Part shown: piece by piece, positions 11,917 through 23,641 of the stretch
Layout of the letters: every line of letters starts with the position of its first letter
Position numbering within the stretch: position 1 is the stretch's first letter
DNA from: Diabrotica undecimpunctata
Lineage: Eukaryota; Arthropoda; Insecta; Coleoptera; Chrysomelidae
Assembly: GCF_040954645.1 (NCBI RefSeq)
Contig: NC_092808.1
Location: forward strand, 14,375,883 to 14,439,882
Direction: 5' to 3'
Length of the DNA: 64,000 nucleotides
Program-made: the position numbers and the translations under genes
The notes under the pieces: model-generated
Databases searched by the model: none
What the model saw: the letters and a program-made list of their open reading frames with translations, nothing else
Told to the model about the DNA's origin: nothing

Positions 11917-12825
11917 AAAAAGGTGTACAACAGGGTTGTGCTCTATCACTCACCCCTCCTTTTTAATTTTTACTCTGAAACGATTTTCGATAGAGCCTTA
12001 AGTGACATGAAGATGGAATCAAAATCAATGGACAGACTATTAGTAATCTTCGCTATGCTGATGACACAGTCATAATAGCTGATAGCCAAGAAGCGCTACA
12101 ACGACTAATAGATAGAATAAACACTGAAGGAGACGATTGGGCTTGAAGATTAATATAGACAAGACGAAGGTAATGGTGGTTAGCAGAAAACGAAATATGC
12201 AATTAAATATAAGAGTAAACAATAAAAACATCCAAAAGGTCCCCAAGTTCAGATATCTCGGTAGTTGGGTAACGGAAGATACGTAGCAGGATTGAGCAAG
12301 CCAGAACAGCATTTACTAATATGAGAACCTTGCTAAGCAACAGCAGCCTTAACTTAACGCTTCGATATCACTTTGTAAAATGTTAAATTACTCCATACTG
12401 CTATATGGTGTAGAAACCTGGACCATAAAGGCCAATGTGATGAACCGATTGGAGGCCCTTGAAATGTGGGTATTTAGAAGACTACTTAATGCCCTGGACA
12501 GATCACATAACAAATGTCGAAGTATTAAATCAAATGGGCAGAGAACGAGAATTGCTTCCAATAATAAAAGGAAGAAAACTGCTTATCTGGGTCATATATT
12601 TCGAAATTCCAAGTACCAGTTCTTAAAGCTTATTATGGAAGGGAAGATAGAAGGAAAACGGTGCATCAGAAGAAACAAATACTCATGGCTTAAAAACATA
12701 AGGGATTGGACAAACCTCGATGCCCATGCACTCTTTAGAGCCACACAAGACCGAGAGGAGTATGTCAGAATTGTCGCCAACATCCACTAATTGGATAGGG
12801 CACCATAAGAAGAAGAATACTGTTA
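11917..12825 (+). mobile_element. LINE fragment in an intron of the Jupiter-like gene
   Basis: It starts inside the RT palm (GVQQGCALS, then ISNLRYADDTVIIADSQEAL) and runs through thumb and C-terminal motifs (YSILLYGVETWTIKANV, LEMWVFRRLL, KTAYLGHIFRNSKYQFLKLI) to a tail rich in AAGAAG near 12812. The longest open piece is 12380-12790. It lies antisense to the host gene, wholly within the intron between 11758 and 13248, and has several frame changes. Same family as 8040-9840 and 30385-30825. Confidence 0.8.
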
Positions 12826-13247
12826 AATCACAGTGGCGTACGGATTTGCCAAATAAGGAAACTTGCTGCAGATTTGAATGTGTGCATATGGAAAATCAAA
12901 AAAAGGTGGGATCGTTTTCACTCTATAGCACGGTTGGGTGGGTCAAGAGGGCAGAAGATTTGCACAGAGCAACAAGTGAGGGTGTTCGTAGATTATCTGA
13001 GAGAAGCTAGCGAAGGACAGCGTTTAAAGCAACTGAATTCATAAATTGTGCAGCTGTAACGAAACCTTTTTTGACTGAGGATCACATTTCATTTTATTTT
13101 AGCTGCGCTTTTATTTTTGTTCTCTAAAATTTAATTTTCTTATCAATCTAACGTTGGTCTAACTAATATGATAAGGAGCTCTTTTATCTATACAAATCTA
13201 TACATTTTTGTGTTAGTTTCTACCTAAAAGAACTTTTTGTACAATAC
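12826..13247. other. intron sequence, nothing recognised
   Basis: A short plus-strand open stretch to 13010 continues from the LINE tail but has no recognisable motif. Confidence 0.5.
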
Positions 13248-13331
13248 CTGTGTAAACTTTTGAAGTTTTGGATAATTTGCAGTCCCAAGACATCACTCCA
13301 TTCCCTGTTACTGGATTGCGGTTGTTTACAT
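13248..13331 (-). CDS. Jupiter-like protein, internal exon
   Basis: This 84-base exon is too short to be called by length. On the minus strand it lies between acceptor TATTTCCAG and donor ACACAG/GTATTG. Entered one base into a codon (G from the upstream exon completes GAT), it reads DVNNRNPVTGNGVMSWDC and then KLSKTSKVYTG, ending one base into the next codon. Both junctions keep frame with the exons at 14462-14640 and 11565-11758. As a multiple of three with equal phases it could be skipped without a shift. Confidence 0.7.
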
Positions 13332-14461
13332 CTGGAAATACACAATATATATTATATAATTAAGTTAATATATAAAAAATATTATATTGTAAAATAAAAG
13401 TAATTCCATTTTTTTTACGTAATCCGATAAAAATTGAAATAACAAATTTTTAATTAACGTTACAACTTTGAGACCTTAACGGGCTTTTTTACGCAGCATG
13501 TACCAGTCAAGGGAAACCAAAATACCATGAATAATTCTACTATAGTTCAACAGTATACTCGAGAGGGTGACACTCTCAAAAACGAAATCTAACACCGTAA
13601 AACATGAACTATACACCACAATTTTAGCGTTGTCCTTATTTCATTATTTTTTTTATGGTTCAATTATGTTATTAAAAATTAATTCCATCGTGATATCCCT
13701 GTAGGTACCTTTGTCATTTCGTGAACTTCTTATATTCTCATTAAAATCATTTTATTTATAAAGGAATAAACTGCAATTTATTGATATGTAATATTTTATA
13801 TTAGTTTGGTGTTTTGACTCCCAATACGGTAATCTCTTTAAAAAAAATTATTAATTAAGAAATTATGTTAAAATGTAAATTTTTATAAATTGGCACGAAG
13901 GGCCAATTGGTAAACATTTACAGGTTAACATAATTTTTTAATTTAGAGGACAAGTAAGGGCCAGCATCTAATTGTCGCCCGTATTGGCTGCGACAATAGT
14001 TTTCTGCAAAATGGCACGTTTGAAAGAAAACCAGGGACTATCAGAAAGACATTAACTCCATATGCTTGGAGAACATTCTCCAGTGTGTAAGTAGTAACTA
14101 GGTCATAGTAGTCGATAATTCTTCTTATCACAGCCGCCTTGTTAAACGCATTCCAACGATGACTGTCACTGACAGTGTCCTGTCAAGAAGCCTTATGAAG
14201 TTAGTACCAGATCAATATTTCGAGTAGCATTAGATAAAAAAAAATATTCGACTAGTTGTCGACGTCTTACGAGAGCATTACTATTAAAAATGAGGATTCA
14301 ATATATATTTGCATTTTTAAAGACATGTTCATATTTATTTTTACCCATTTATAAATTGCTATTCGATACACTATCTTAAGTTACTTAAGTACAAGGGGCT
14401 AAACTTCTTTTAGGTACCAGAAACATACGTTCTAACTATATAACTTAACTTAAAATATTAC
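13332..14461. other. intron of the Jupiter-like gene
   Basis: A+T-rich, with no element recognised. A 62-codon minus-strand frame near 13943-14131 lacks splice signals and conserved features and was not accepted. Confidence 0.5.
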
Positions 14462-14640
14462 CTTGTTTAGTCAACGATCCTCTTCTGGGGTGAGGTCTCT
14501 TGTTTTCGGGTGAGCCAAATAGTTTGTTGAAGGAATCGTTACTTTGTAGGGATCTTCTTGGTGTAGTATGGCCGTTTGTTTTGTTACTGTTTGGTGGGGT
14601 ACATAGCACATTGAAGATTTCACTGCTTTGGTTGGAAACT
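14462..14640 (-). CDS. Jupiter-like protein, upstream exon
   Basis: Minus-strand acceptor TTTTTCCAG lies above 14640 and donor CAAG/GTAATA below 14462. Entered with one base finishing a codon, it reads VSNQSSEIFNVLCTPP, then TTPRRSLQSNDSFNKLFGSP and ENKRPHPRRGSLTKQ, ending one base into the Asp codon completed at 13331. The SSEIF and NKLFGSPE pieces resemble the SSDIFG and RLFGEP repeats of insect Jupiter. The N-terminal RPPGG segment of that family was not found upstream, so this is the C-terminal part of the gene only. Confidence 0.65.
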
Positions 14641-14716
14641 CTGGAAAAATAAAACAATATCAGAACTATTATTTATAAATCAGGAAGTATAAGAGTATAG
14701 TTACATAAGGAAGTAT

Positions 14717-14755
14717 GTGACAGCAGGAGAGAGAAATTCTCTCTCCTGCTGTCAC
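14717..14755. repeat. perfect 39-bp palindrome (19-bp arms)
   Basis: GTGACAGCAGGAGAGAGAA is followed by one base and its exact reverse complement. It lies 77 bases above the first Jupiter-like exon, inside the intron on the transcribed strand. It may be the core of a MITE or a simple foldback. Confidence 0.9.
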
Positions 14756-14933
14756 CCACTATGTAGCTTCTTCAAATTTAAAATTATTTTAAAACTGTTT
14801 GTCCTTTGTCTAGTGTTGTATAAATGTATTATTTAATATTTATGAGATTCCTAAAATTATTGGATAGCCTAAAATTTTGACTAGATGCTCTGAGAGCGAA
14901 AGTACTTTGCAAGATTTAATAAAAAACTCTGTG

Positions 14934-14988
<55 letters not shown>

Positions 14989-16353
14989 ATTAAAATTTTT
15001 GATTGATGATTTATATCACACCTTTCAATTTTGTTATCTCAGGTTTTACTCGTGCTTCAATATCTATACTTTACATTGATGGGTTAGGTCCAAAGAATAA
15101 CGGAATAAAACAACATAATATGATATAAAAATAATGTAATAAAATAAACTGATTAAAATACCTCCAAAAATTATTAGCATACAATGTTTATCAAACAAAA
15201 TTCGTTCTACGTACGTGAACCTTCAATAATGCATGGATAATATAACACAACTACAATCTAAGATACAGCTTATTATTCTACATAAACAAATCAAATAATA
15301 TTCAGTGTCCTTCCTAATGCAATTTTGATATAACGATTGTACCAAGAAAAATTTGTATGAATTATCCAATTCTCTCCACAGCTCCGTGTCCCCTCTCAGA
15401 ACAAATTTGATCTCGACTATCGACAACTTATGCACACGTTACTAATATGATATAATATTTTTTTACCCAAAATTCTCAAATTTAATATATTATGAATGTT
15501 TCTCCCGTTGAAACGCTTCCTCTGCCTTGAGTTGTCCAATTCCTTGTTCCATGCAAAATGAACTATCAGTTCCCAGCAGCCTCCTATGTAATTGGCAATA
15601 TTAAACAAGATATTGCAATTTAGTGTCTTCAATGCTCTCCTTCGAATGCACGTACCTTTCCAATGATGCCAGCCTCTTTTCCTCTCGCCAAACTTAATCT
15701 TTCGTTCCGAAATAAACAGCGATACGTAGAATACAAGTAGGAAAAGTTTACTTACAAATTTGTACCAGATCAGCTACCGTCGGACACAATTACTTCACCA
15801 ACTCACAACTTATTCTTTATCACTTACTACCCTTGGATACCACCTCGAAAACCAACCATTCACTTTAAGAAACTCGAACTAACTGACTCTCTCATCTCCT
15901 CTATCCATTCATCCAACCTCTCATTATACACAACCATCACCACTTTCCAAATTCTCGGCCAATCAGAAATTTGCATACCACTCCCACATAAAATCAGAAA
16001 TACCTACAAACTTTCCTAATTCATATTATTTCTACAAGGTCACTTAATTTCTACTGGGTATTTACATATTCCGAACAATCATTTATTTATTAACTATTTC
16101 TATTGTCCTTTTCATGGCGCAAATCCGGCTTACGGAACACTTTATGGCTTATGGGGAAAAACCATCGTTAACTTCTCGTCATTGTACCCGCACTATTTCA
16201 CTTGTTATATTTATACAAAAGATTATTTATGACTAAGATTACCTTCGGTTAATTCCAGGCAGCTCGGAGTATGTTTTTTATTTTCTATAATCTTTGAAAT
16301 ATTGATTTCATCGTACATTTAATATTTTTACCCTTCAATTTTTAATACCACAA

Positions 16354-16355
<2 letters not shown>
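14756..16355. other. intron or intergenic stretch with AT microsatellite
   Basis: An (AT)n run lies at about 14937-14982. The rest has no recognised gene. A C/T-rich patch at 15640-16000 and a CG-containing patch near 16110-16150 may belong to an old repeat that I cannot name. Confidence 0.5.

Positions 16356-16412
<57 letters not shown>
16356..16412. repeat. (AT)n microsatellite
   Basis: About 28 AT units. Likely polymorphic in length. Confidence 0.95.
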
Positions 16413-16879
16413 ATTTTAATTGTAAAAAGTATAAACTATATTATATCCATATCTCGAGATTAGTATTCTCCTGATACGCTTATGATTGCACTCTAACATA
16501 TAATCACAGTTACTGCTCTAATCATCATGGCTAGTACTCATTTTTCTTGAAACTTGTAATTAGTAACAGTGAGTAGGTGCTTTTAAAATAAAATTCATAA
16601 GAGTGCCATGCAGCACAAATTAGCCCCGTAACAACTGAGTAAATATGCACAGTGAGTATGCACGGCGAAAAGAATTACGTGCACATATTGTTTCATGGTA
16701 CGTGAGCCCTGTTAATTTCATATGGTCAATTATAATCGGTCATCCTTTGGTGCCCGTAACTTACTTTACTTTTTGCGACCGGATATAACTACCACTTTTT
16801 TGGTACTCTTATACTCGAAATAAATACGAGGCTTACAACAAAGGAGCCATCTAGAGGAAGTGGTTTAGCAGAAACAAAT

Positions 16880-17770
16880 TTTCAAAGAAATCAATTTCTT
16901 TAAAAAATAAAAATCTCTTTTGAAAATTTTCGTGCCATGATTTTATACGATTTTAAATTTGTTCTAAACAACAATGCATGCTCGATTTTCTTGATAAAGC
17001 ACCAGACCCATGTATTGCTCACGAATGGTTTTAACAATTGAAGCGTGGACCCACCAGCTTCAATGGCGAATTCCGTGAAGGATGTCCATCTACAGCTATT
17101 GTCCCAAAAAAACATTGATGCTGTGTACGGCATAATTGAAACAGATCAACATGTTACCTATCATAATATTTTTGCATCATTAAACTAGACATGAGTCAAT
17201 GATAAATAATTTTGCATTATCATTTGGTGGTAAGAAAAGCGTGCAGTCATTGTATTGTTAATAAAATTTGACTGTTGTCTACAAGACTAGACATACTCAA
17301 ACGATTTAACGGACGTGTTGATACAATTTCAGATAATGGTAGAACCATCAATACTAAATGGTATAAAACCATTTGTTTGCCAGAAGCCATTCATAAACTC
17401 CGAAAAAACAACCAGAACCATCATACCCTCTTACATCAGGACAATGCCAACTCTGACATGTCCTATATATAACGTCAGAGTATTTGAAGACGAAAAACAT
17501 CGATTTGGTGAGCCATCCTCCCTACAGTCCTGACCTAGCGGCGTGTAATTTTCTTTTGAAGTCCATCCTTCCTTTGCGCCTGAATGAAAAACAATTACCT
17601 GACGCCTTATACGTTTTAAGACGTCAGATTAGGCGGTCAAAGCATACAGCAATCTTATTTCTCATATACCTATTTCGAACTGGCATAAATGCTTCGGCGA
17701 TTGGTTTGTTCGAATGCCAAAGTGGATTGATCTTTCATTTCATCATATGTGCAACCAATTCATCATTTTA
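16880..17770 (+). pseudogene. mariner-family transposase relic
   Basis: Pieces in three frames line up with one mariner transposase. From 16935 come MILYDFK, then FREG(C)PSTA and NIDAVYGIIETDQHVTYHNI (HTH region). Next is LHQDNA near 17435, holding the second catalytic Asp. Then NIDLVSHPPYSPDLAACNF near 17490-17550 holds the third acidic site (SPDLA), and WHKCFGDWFVRMPKWIDL near 17690 is the C-terminus. The first catalytic Asp region is poorly preserved. At least four frame changes and one stop are needed. Clear terminal repeats were not found at either edge. This is an old, dead copy. Confidence 0.8.
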
Positions 17771-17774
17771 ATTT

Positions 17775-18350
17775 TTAAAATATTGTAATTAATTTAGCAG
17801 ATGTTAATACACACATTAATACATATTTTGGTATAGCTGTATTATAATTTTGTAACTAAATATTTACTTAATTATTATTTAATAAATATTTTATGTTTTA
17901 TTTCTTCAATTTTGTATATTCAAATGCCTAATTTTTTTTATAAAAATTGGTAATGATTATATAAATCTAATTCTATATGTATATCTTCCGATATATAAAA
18001 TTCGTAGGCTTAGCACGGCCCTTTTAAGAGACTTTCATTCTAAAACCCCTACTGTGTTTATTGCTTGGTTTACCGCTTAACAAAATTACGCATAAGTCAA
18101 TGCACTGTATTTGTGAATGTACCTTACCTGTTTCGTCAACACAAGTGAATATCCTTGACGATAATTGAAGGGCTTGGTGCAAAAAAATGAGATTTTCGCT
18201 GATTTTGACTCAAAAAATACTCAGCATCGTTTGCTGCATGAGCCGTCCACGTATAATGTATAGTTGGTTGCCTATCCTTAAGTGACTCATTCTTGCGCCA
18301 AGCAATTTGTAATTTTATTGAGAAAATCGATTCTATTGATCGCAAAAAGC
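17775..18350. other. gene-free stretch
   Basis: Nothing recognised. A 69-codon minus-strand frame at 18136-18345 has no supporting feature. Confidence 0.5.
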
Positions 18351-18355
18351 GGCTA

Positions 18356-18405
18356 AAACTTGTTAAAGATGAGTAGTTTTAAACTTGTTAAAGATGAGTA
18401 GTTTT
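18356..18405. repeat. 25-bp tandem duplication at a putative start codon
   Basis: AAACTTGTTAAAGATGAGTA plus TTTT-ending bases is repeated head to tail, exactly doubling the ATGAGTAG context at the start of the gene below. Confidence 0.9.
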
Positions 18406-21400
18406 GGGAGTGTTTCTGGCAGCGAAAGTGATCATTTTGGTGATAATAGTGATGATGATCCTGAATAGGTATTGGAAAGTGATACTGGCCAGAAAATACA
18501 GTGAGTAAATGTTTTGGTTCTTTTTTTGGTTTTAGTATTTATCTAAGGCTGTTTAATGGTTTTTACATAAGTAGAACCAGCTACTCCTAGTTATTCTGGA
18601 ATCACAAGACGTGAGTTCAAAAACAAGCATATTACTGCAGAAAGCGATTCCACCAGTGACTCCTCCAGCAGCGAAAACAATGAAGGTAAGAATCATGCCT
18701 TTTTTTAACCGTTCATAACTTCTAAACGGCTGAACCGAATTTCTTGAATCAGAACTAACAATAGGTAGATATTTTACACTTTTGAGTAAATGATCTTTCA
18801 AATTAAAAAAACTAAAGCAAAATCGGTTTATCCGTTTAGGAGCTACCATGACACAGACAGATACATACTGCACACTTACACACATTAAAATAAATTATAA
18901 CCTCACTCCGTTTTACATCGGGGGTTAAAAAAAACAAAAACAGAAAAAAACAATTTTGTTCCTTGTTTCGTAGAAAAAGTAGACGTAGTTAGACGTATTT
19001 TTGGGTTTTACCATGCGCTCTGTATATTTTTTTAATTTTTTTTAGATAATACCAAAACTGATGCATCCATAAGGTCAAAAAAACTAAAGCGTTTACCTTC
19101 AGGATGGAAACAAAACAGGCGTAAGCTGGCAAGGAATAGTGGTCAGCAGTACGTCACTACGAAGGGAATAGTTATTCCTCAGAAAAGGCAGGGACTTAGA
19201 TGCACATGTAAGAATGAGTGTTTCGATAACTTTACAGAGCTGGAAAAAGAAGAAATTTTTAACAAAATTTTATACAATGGGGGATAAAAATATTCAGGAT
19301 AGTTATGTAGGTGCGCTTTTGGATTTAAAAAAAGTATCTAGAAGGAGAAAGGCTACCATTACCGAAACGAAAAAAATTTCATATAAGTACCATATGAAAG
19401 TACGAACAAAAAGTTTTTTACTTTGTCGTATTACTAAAAGTCAAATTCAAAAAATTTTAAATTTTCGAGCTACTGGAAACCTACCTGACAAAGATTCAAG
19501 GGAAAAGCATCATAATCGGCCTAATAAAATACCAGATGAGATAGTCGCTACTCTCAATGAGCACATTAAAAGCTTTCTTTTACGCAAGTACCATTATTCT
19601 CGTAACGAGTCGTAAAAAAGATACCTTCCAGCCGATCTTAACGTAAAAAGAATGCATGAACTTTATTTGCAGAAGTACGAGTCAGAACAATACACTTTGT
19701 TAATGAAGCACAAAAAAATTAATCCTAAAATAACTTATGATTTCTATTATAGATATTTTAAAGAAAATTTTAACCTGTCTTTGGATATCCAAGAACTGAC
19801 ACGTACTCAACTTGCGATGCATTGAAAGTGCAGATAGAGTCTGCCTCAACTGAGGAAGAAAATAATAGGTTGAAAGTTCAAAAACAACTTCACTTGCGAA
19901 AAGCGCAAGCCTTTTATAATGACCTTAAAGAAAAAACAGAGCTGGCAAAAGTTGACCCATCTATTGAAACAATCTGTTTTGACTACCTACAAAATCTACC
20001 TGTACCCGTCTCAACAACAGGGGAGATATTTTATGAACGGCAGATTTTGGTATATAATCAACTATTCCATTCGTGCAAAAAAAATCAGTCGGTTAATTAC
20101 ATGTAAGATGAAACTACTTATATCAAAAAAGGGTTGCATAGAGACTACCTCGTATTTATGGCATTTTATTAAAAAATATATATACGACTAAGTAAAAACC
20201 TTTTATATATATTTTCTGACAACTGCGCTGAGCAAAACAAAAATGCTGTAATGGTTCATTTGTTAACAGTTTTAGTTAATAATAAACGATTTTTAAAAAT
20301 AGTACATCATTTTGCAGAGCTAGGTCACAGCTTTCTACCATGTAATCGTGACTTTGGTACTATAGAACAAAAAAAGCGCAAAGAAGAAATATTAAATTTG
20401 CCTGAAGGGTGGTACTCTATGGCTATGGTAGAAAGCTGCGGTAAAAAGTTTGTTGTTGAACGTGTTACACAAGAAATGATTTTTGATGTTAACTCATTTT
20501 TGGAGGTACACTTTAAAAAGACTTCAGTTGTCACGAAAAAACCATTTACAATATCCAAGTACAGAATATGTATTTATGATTCTACAATGCTAGAATATGT
20601 GTGCGTTACAGAATCTCACAATCCTAGGTGTGTAACCTGTTACCCTTTATTTAAAATCCCAGGTGCATTCATAGGGAATTCAAACGAGATGTACACCAAA
20701 TCTTCGAGGACTTTAAACAAGCTTACGATTCTGTTGGCAGAGAAGCGTTGTGGGAGACCATAGTAGAAATGGGAGTACCTGGAAATCTGGTACGATTAGC
20801 ACAGGTGAGCACAGATAATGCTTCCGCACGGATCAGAATTGGTAGCATTACATCGGAGGAATTCCTCATTGACACCGGGCTTAGACAAGGAGATCCTCTT
20901 GCCCCTTGCTATTTAATTTTGCACTGGAACATGCGGTAAGGAAAGCTCAACCACAACTGACAAATGGATTTGCCGCCCAGGGATCAAAAATACTATTGGC
21001 GTTTGCGGATGACGTGGACACAATTGCACAATCCACCAGAGATGCAAAAGAAGTTTTCACCCTAATCGAAAACGGAACCAAGAAAGTTCGTCTGAAGGTC
21101 AACGAAGACAAGACCAAGTACATGGTGGTTACGAAGAACCCAAGACCAAGGGTTAGACAAAACAATTAATGAATACAACTTTAAAGTCGTTAAAGAATTC
21201 AAGTACCTGGGAGCGATCATAACATCTGAAAATAAATATGAAAAGGACGTGGCAGCCAGGATCATTGCAGAAAACAGGGCATATTACTCATTAATGACCG
21301 TACTTAAATCAAAAATCCTATCAATACCAGCAAAAATAAGAGTGTACAAGACAATAATTCGTCCCACAATAACTTATGGAAGCGAGACTCTGAACTAGCG

Positions 21401-21983
21401 GGAAACGACAAAATTACTGGTACTGGAAAGAAAGATACTGCGGACTATCTATGGGCCTTGCAGAGAAGAGACAAGAGGAGAATGGAGAAGAAGACACAAT
21501 GATGAACTCCAGACAGTATATGGAGATGAAAACATAGTAGGCTACATTAAAGCAAACCGAATAAGATTGGCAAGCCACGTACTAAGATCGAGTGACGAAA
21601 GACTCCTGAACGCCACATTCTGGGAAAGGCCCGATGGCAGAAGATCAGTTGGTCGCCCAAGGAAGAGTTGGAAGGACGCAGTAGCCAGTGATCTATGCAA
21701 AATGGGAATACAGCAATGGGAAATAGCTGCTCAGGACCGACAACAATATAGGGAAATAGTAAACGCGGCCAAGACTCACATAGAGTTCTAGAGCCAAATG
21801 ATGATGATGGTACATTCATAGACCTAAATACGATTTCATTTGCATATATAGAAAAACTCTCACTTAAATACAAGAAATACAACAGTATTATACCAATAAT
21901 ACAACAATATGTACCTCCTGCTTATCTTCCTTTTTCGACGCTATTACACCAGAACAAAATGATGCAGATAGTGATTATGACTA
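18394..21983 (+). pseudogene. spliced transposase-like gene of an unnamed arthropod family, broken and interrupted
   Basis: The apparent order is exon 1 18394-18500 (acidic/Ser-rich, MSSFGSVSGSESDHFGDNSD), exon 2 18572-18685 (ESDSTSDSSSSENNE) and exon 3 from 19046. Exons 2 and 3 join cleanly (GAAG/GTAAGA; TTTTTTTTAG/AT). Exon 3 carries RKLARNSGQQYVTTKG, a Cys motif RCTCKNECFDNF, LPADLNVKRMHELYL, SDNCAEQNKN, and FAELGHSFLPCNRDFGTIE. I remember this arrangement from many uncharacterised, multicopy arthropod proteins; the Asp/His/Glu pattern suggests a DDE-type nuclease, which is inference. Lesions: stop in exon 1, frameshift near 19283, TAA at 19613, frameshift near 19815, and stops around 20105-20190. 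A LINE at 20675-21809 splits the C-terminal part, which resumes at FIDLNTISFAYIEKL. Confidence 0.65.
20675..21809 (+). mobile_element. 5'-truncated LINE inserted in the transposase-like gene
   Basis: It begins within RT (VHQIFEDFKQAYDSVGREAL), continues with palm boxes (DTGLRQGDPLAP; ILLAFADDVDTIAQSTRD), thumb (FKYLGAIITSENKYEKDVAA, TIIRPTITYGSETL) and C-terminal GRRSVGRPRKSWKDAV, and stops at 21789. The 3' end is an (ATG)4 repeat. Flanking GTGCATTCATAG (20663-20674) and GTACATTCATAG (21810-21821) form a 12-bp target duplication with one mismatch. The frame is broken in three or four places. The same family lies at 47740-48590 on the minus strand. Confidence 0.9.
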
Positions 21984-21989
21984 AAATAC

Positions 21990-23641
21990 ACTATATTTAT
22001 CCACCATTTTGTATTTTATGGAAACATCACATCATTTTTGTAATGTTTTACTTTAAAAAATATTTTTTGTATATACTTGATATTTTAGTTTTTTCCTCAT
22101 GTATTTTCCTTAAATTTTCAGTTTTTCTAGATTTTGGGAGCAAAAACCGTCCACGTGGAAAAAATAACTTTATTTTCAAAAATTGAAATTCAAAAAGTAC
22201 TACATATAAAATCCTTTGATTTTTGTTTTCCACAGAAAATATAAAATTAATAAATTTTATACAATTACGTGATCTAAACGTTTTTTTCATTTTTCCGAAA
22301 CTTATAAGAACTGCACGTAGCCGGTTTTTGCACCAGGGTCTTCAATTTAATTCCTTCATCTCAACCTTTTTAGAGGTAAGTATATATTATAGAAAATAAC
22401 TGGCAAAGATCTGCACGATGCACAAATATTTGCATAAAAACATTCGAGCTATTTTGATTCGATTTTCGCTTTTTAAGTAAAACAATCTAAGAATATAATT
22501 TATTATAACGGGACGAGTCTGCCGACATGATTGAGAGCATCTCGAAAGACAAATAAAGCAAGAAAGAAAATTACTTACGGAGAATGGAAAATGAGAATGC
22601 CGTGCCGTGAACAGTTGCCTGCATTTTTGCATGCTCGCATGGTGACATTACTTTTTATAAGGCCTTATACTTTATTGTGGTTGTTTTTAGTCGAGTTATG
22701 CCTAAGTTGTTCTAAATACAAGTTAAAGTGTGTTGATTGTTTTCATTTGAAAGTCGAATATCTGTCACGGTTTCTGCAGATATCTCTCAATCATACCAAG
22801 AAATAAGAGGAAAACGTGAGCATTTATAGCCAGCGATTTCTTTTATTATAACATTTATTCTACACTAATTGATTTGGTATTTGTTTAGTTTTTGGTTATT
22901 GTTGTTTGTGGTATTTCCTAATTAGGAAAATGAAAGTTTATGGAATATTCAAATTTAAAAAATATTTATAGTTTAATGCAAGACCAAACTGTGAAAAAAG
23001 AGATCTCGTTTTAAATAAAGTATTAAATAAAGTATTAAAACAGCATACTGAAAACATTTTTTTGCTTTTTTAGTTACACAATCTTTCTTTACTACAATTC
23101 ATTATTTCTTTTGGGAGGTCTTCCTAATGATGAAGACTTCTGGATTTGTCTTAACCCTAAACTACAATCGTGGGGTCAAATTTGCCACCAGGATTTAATT
23201 TCGTGCTCCACTGGTAGACAGTTTGGCAAACGATCTTGTTATTCCATGTATTCTCCCAATTAAGACTAGCGTCTAGCCGTTGGCAGGTCAGGATAATCCT
23301 GACCAATCCAATTGCACTTGATTTTGTGTGTGGCGCGTCATTCAAATTATGTACAGGTTTGAATGTAACAGTTCTCATTTCTCATATCACGAAACGTTCT
23401 CAGATTGTTCACACAAACAAGGAGTTATGTTTAATTGTTTTGAATACACAGTTTTATTATTTTACATATTATAAATATTATCTTATTGTGAGTTGGCAAC
23501 AAGTGACAAGATAGCGATCCTAACCAATTACAAATAAATCTACTGCGCAGTCGCATTGATCAATTTGTGTTATTTAGCTGAATTTGAATTTGAATTTCAA
23601 TTTTGTATTTCGTTGCGAGACCCCGTGAAAGAAAAAAGAAA
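21990..23641. other. gene-free stretch
   Basis: No convincing gene. A 91-codon plus frame at 22531-22806 has no recognisable domain. If the MULE-type gene that follows belongs to a transposon, its left end should be in this interval, but I saw no inverted repeat matching the far side. Confidence 0.5.

Noticed and set aside
22531..22806. 91-codon plus-strand frame with Cys residues
   Set aside because: No family resemblance, no neighbouring exons and antisense frames of similar length; compatible with chance.
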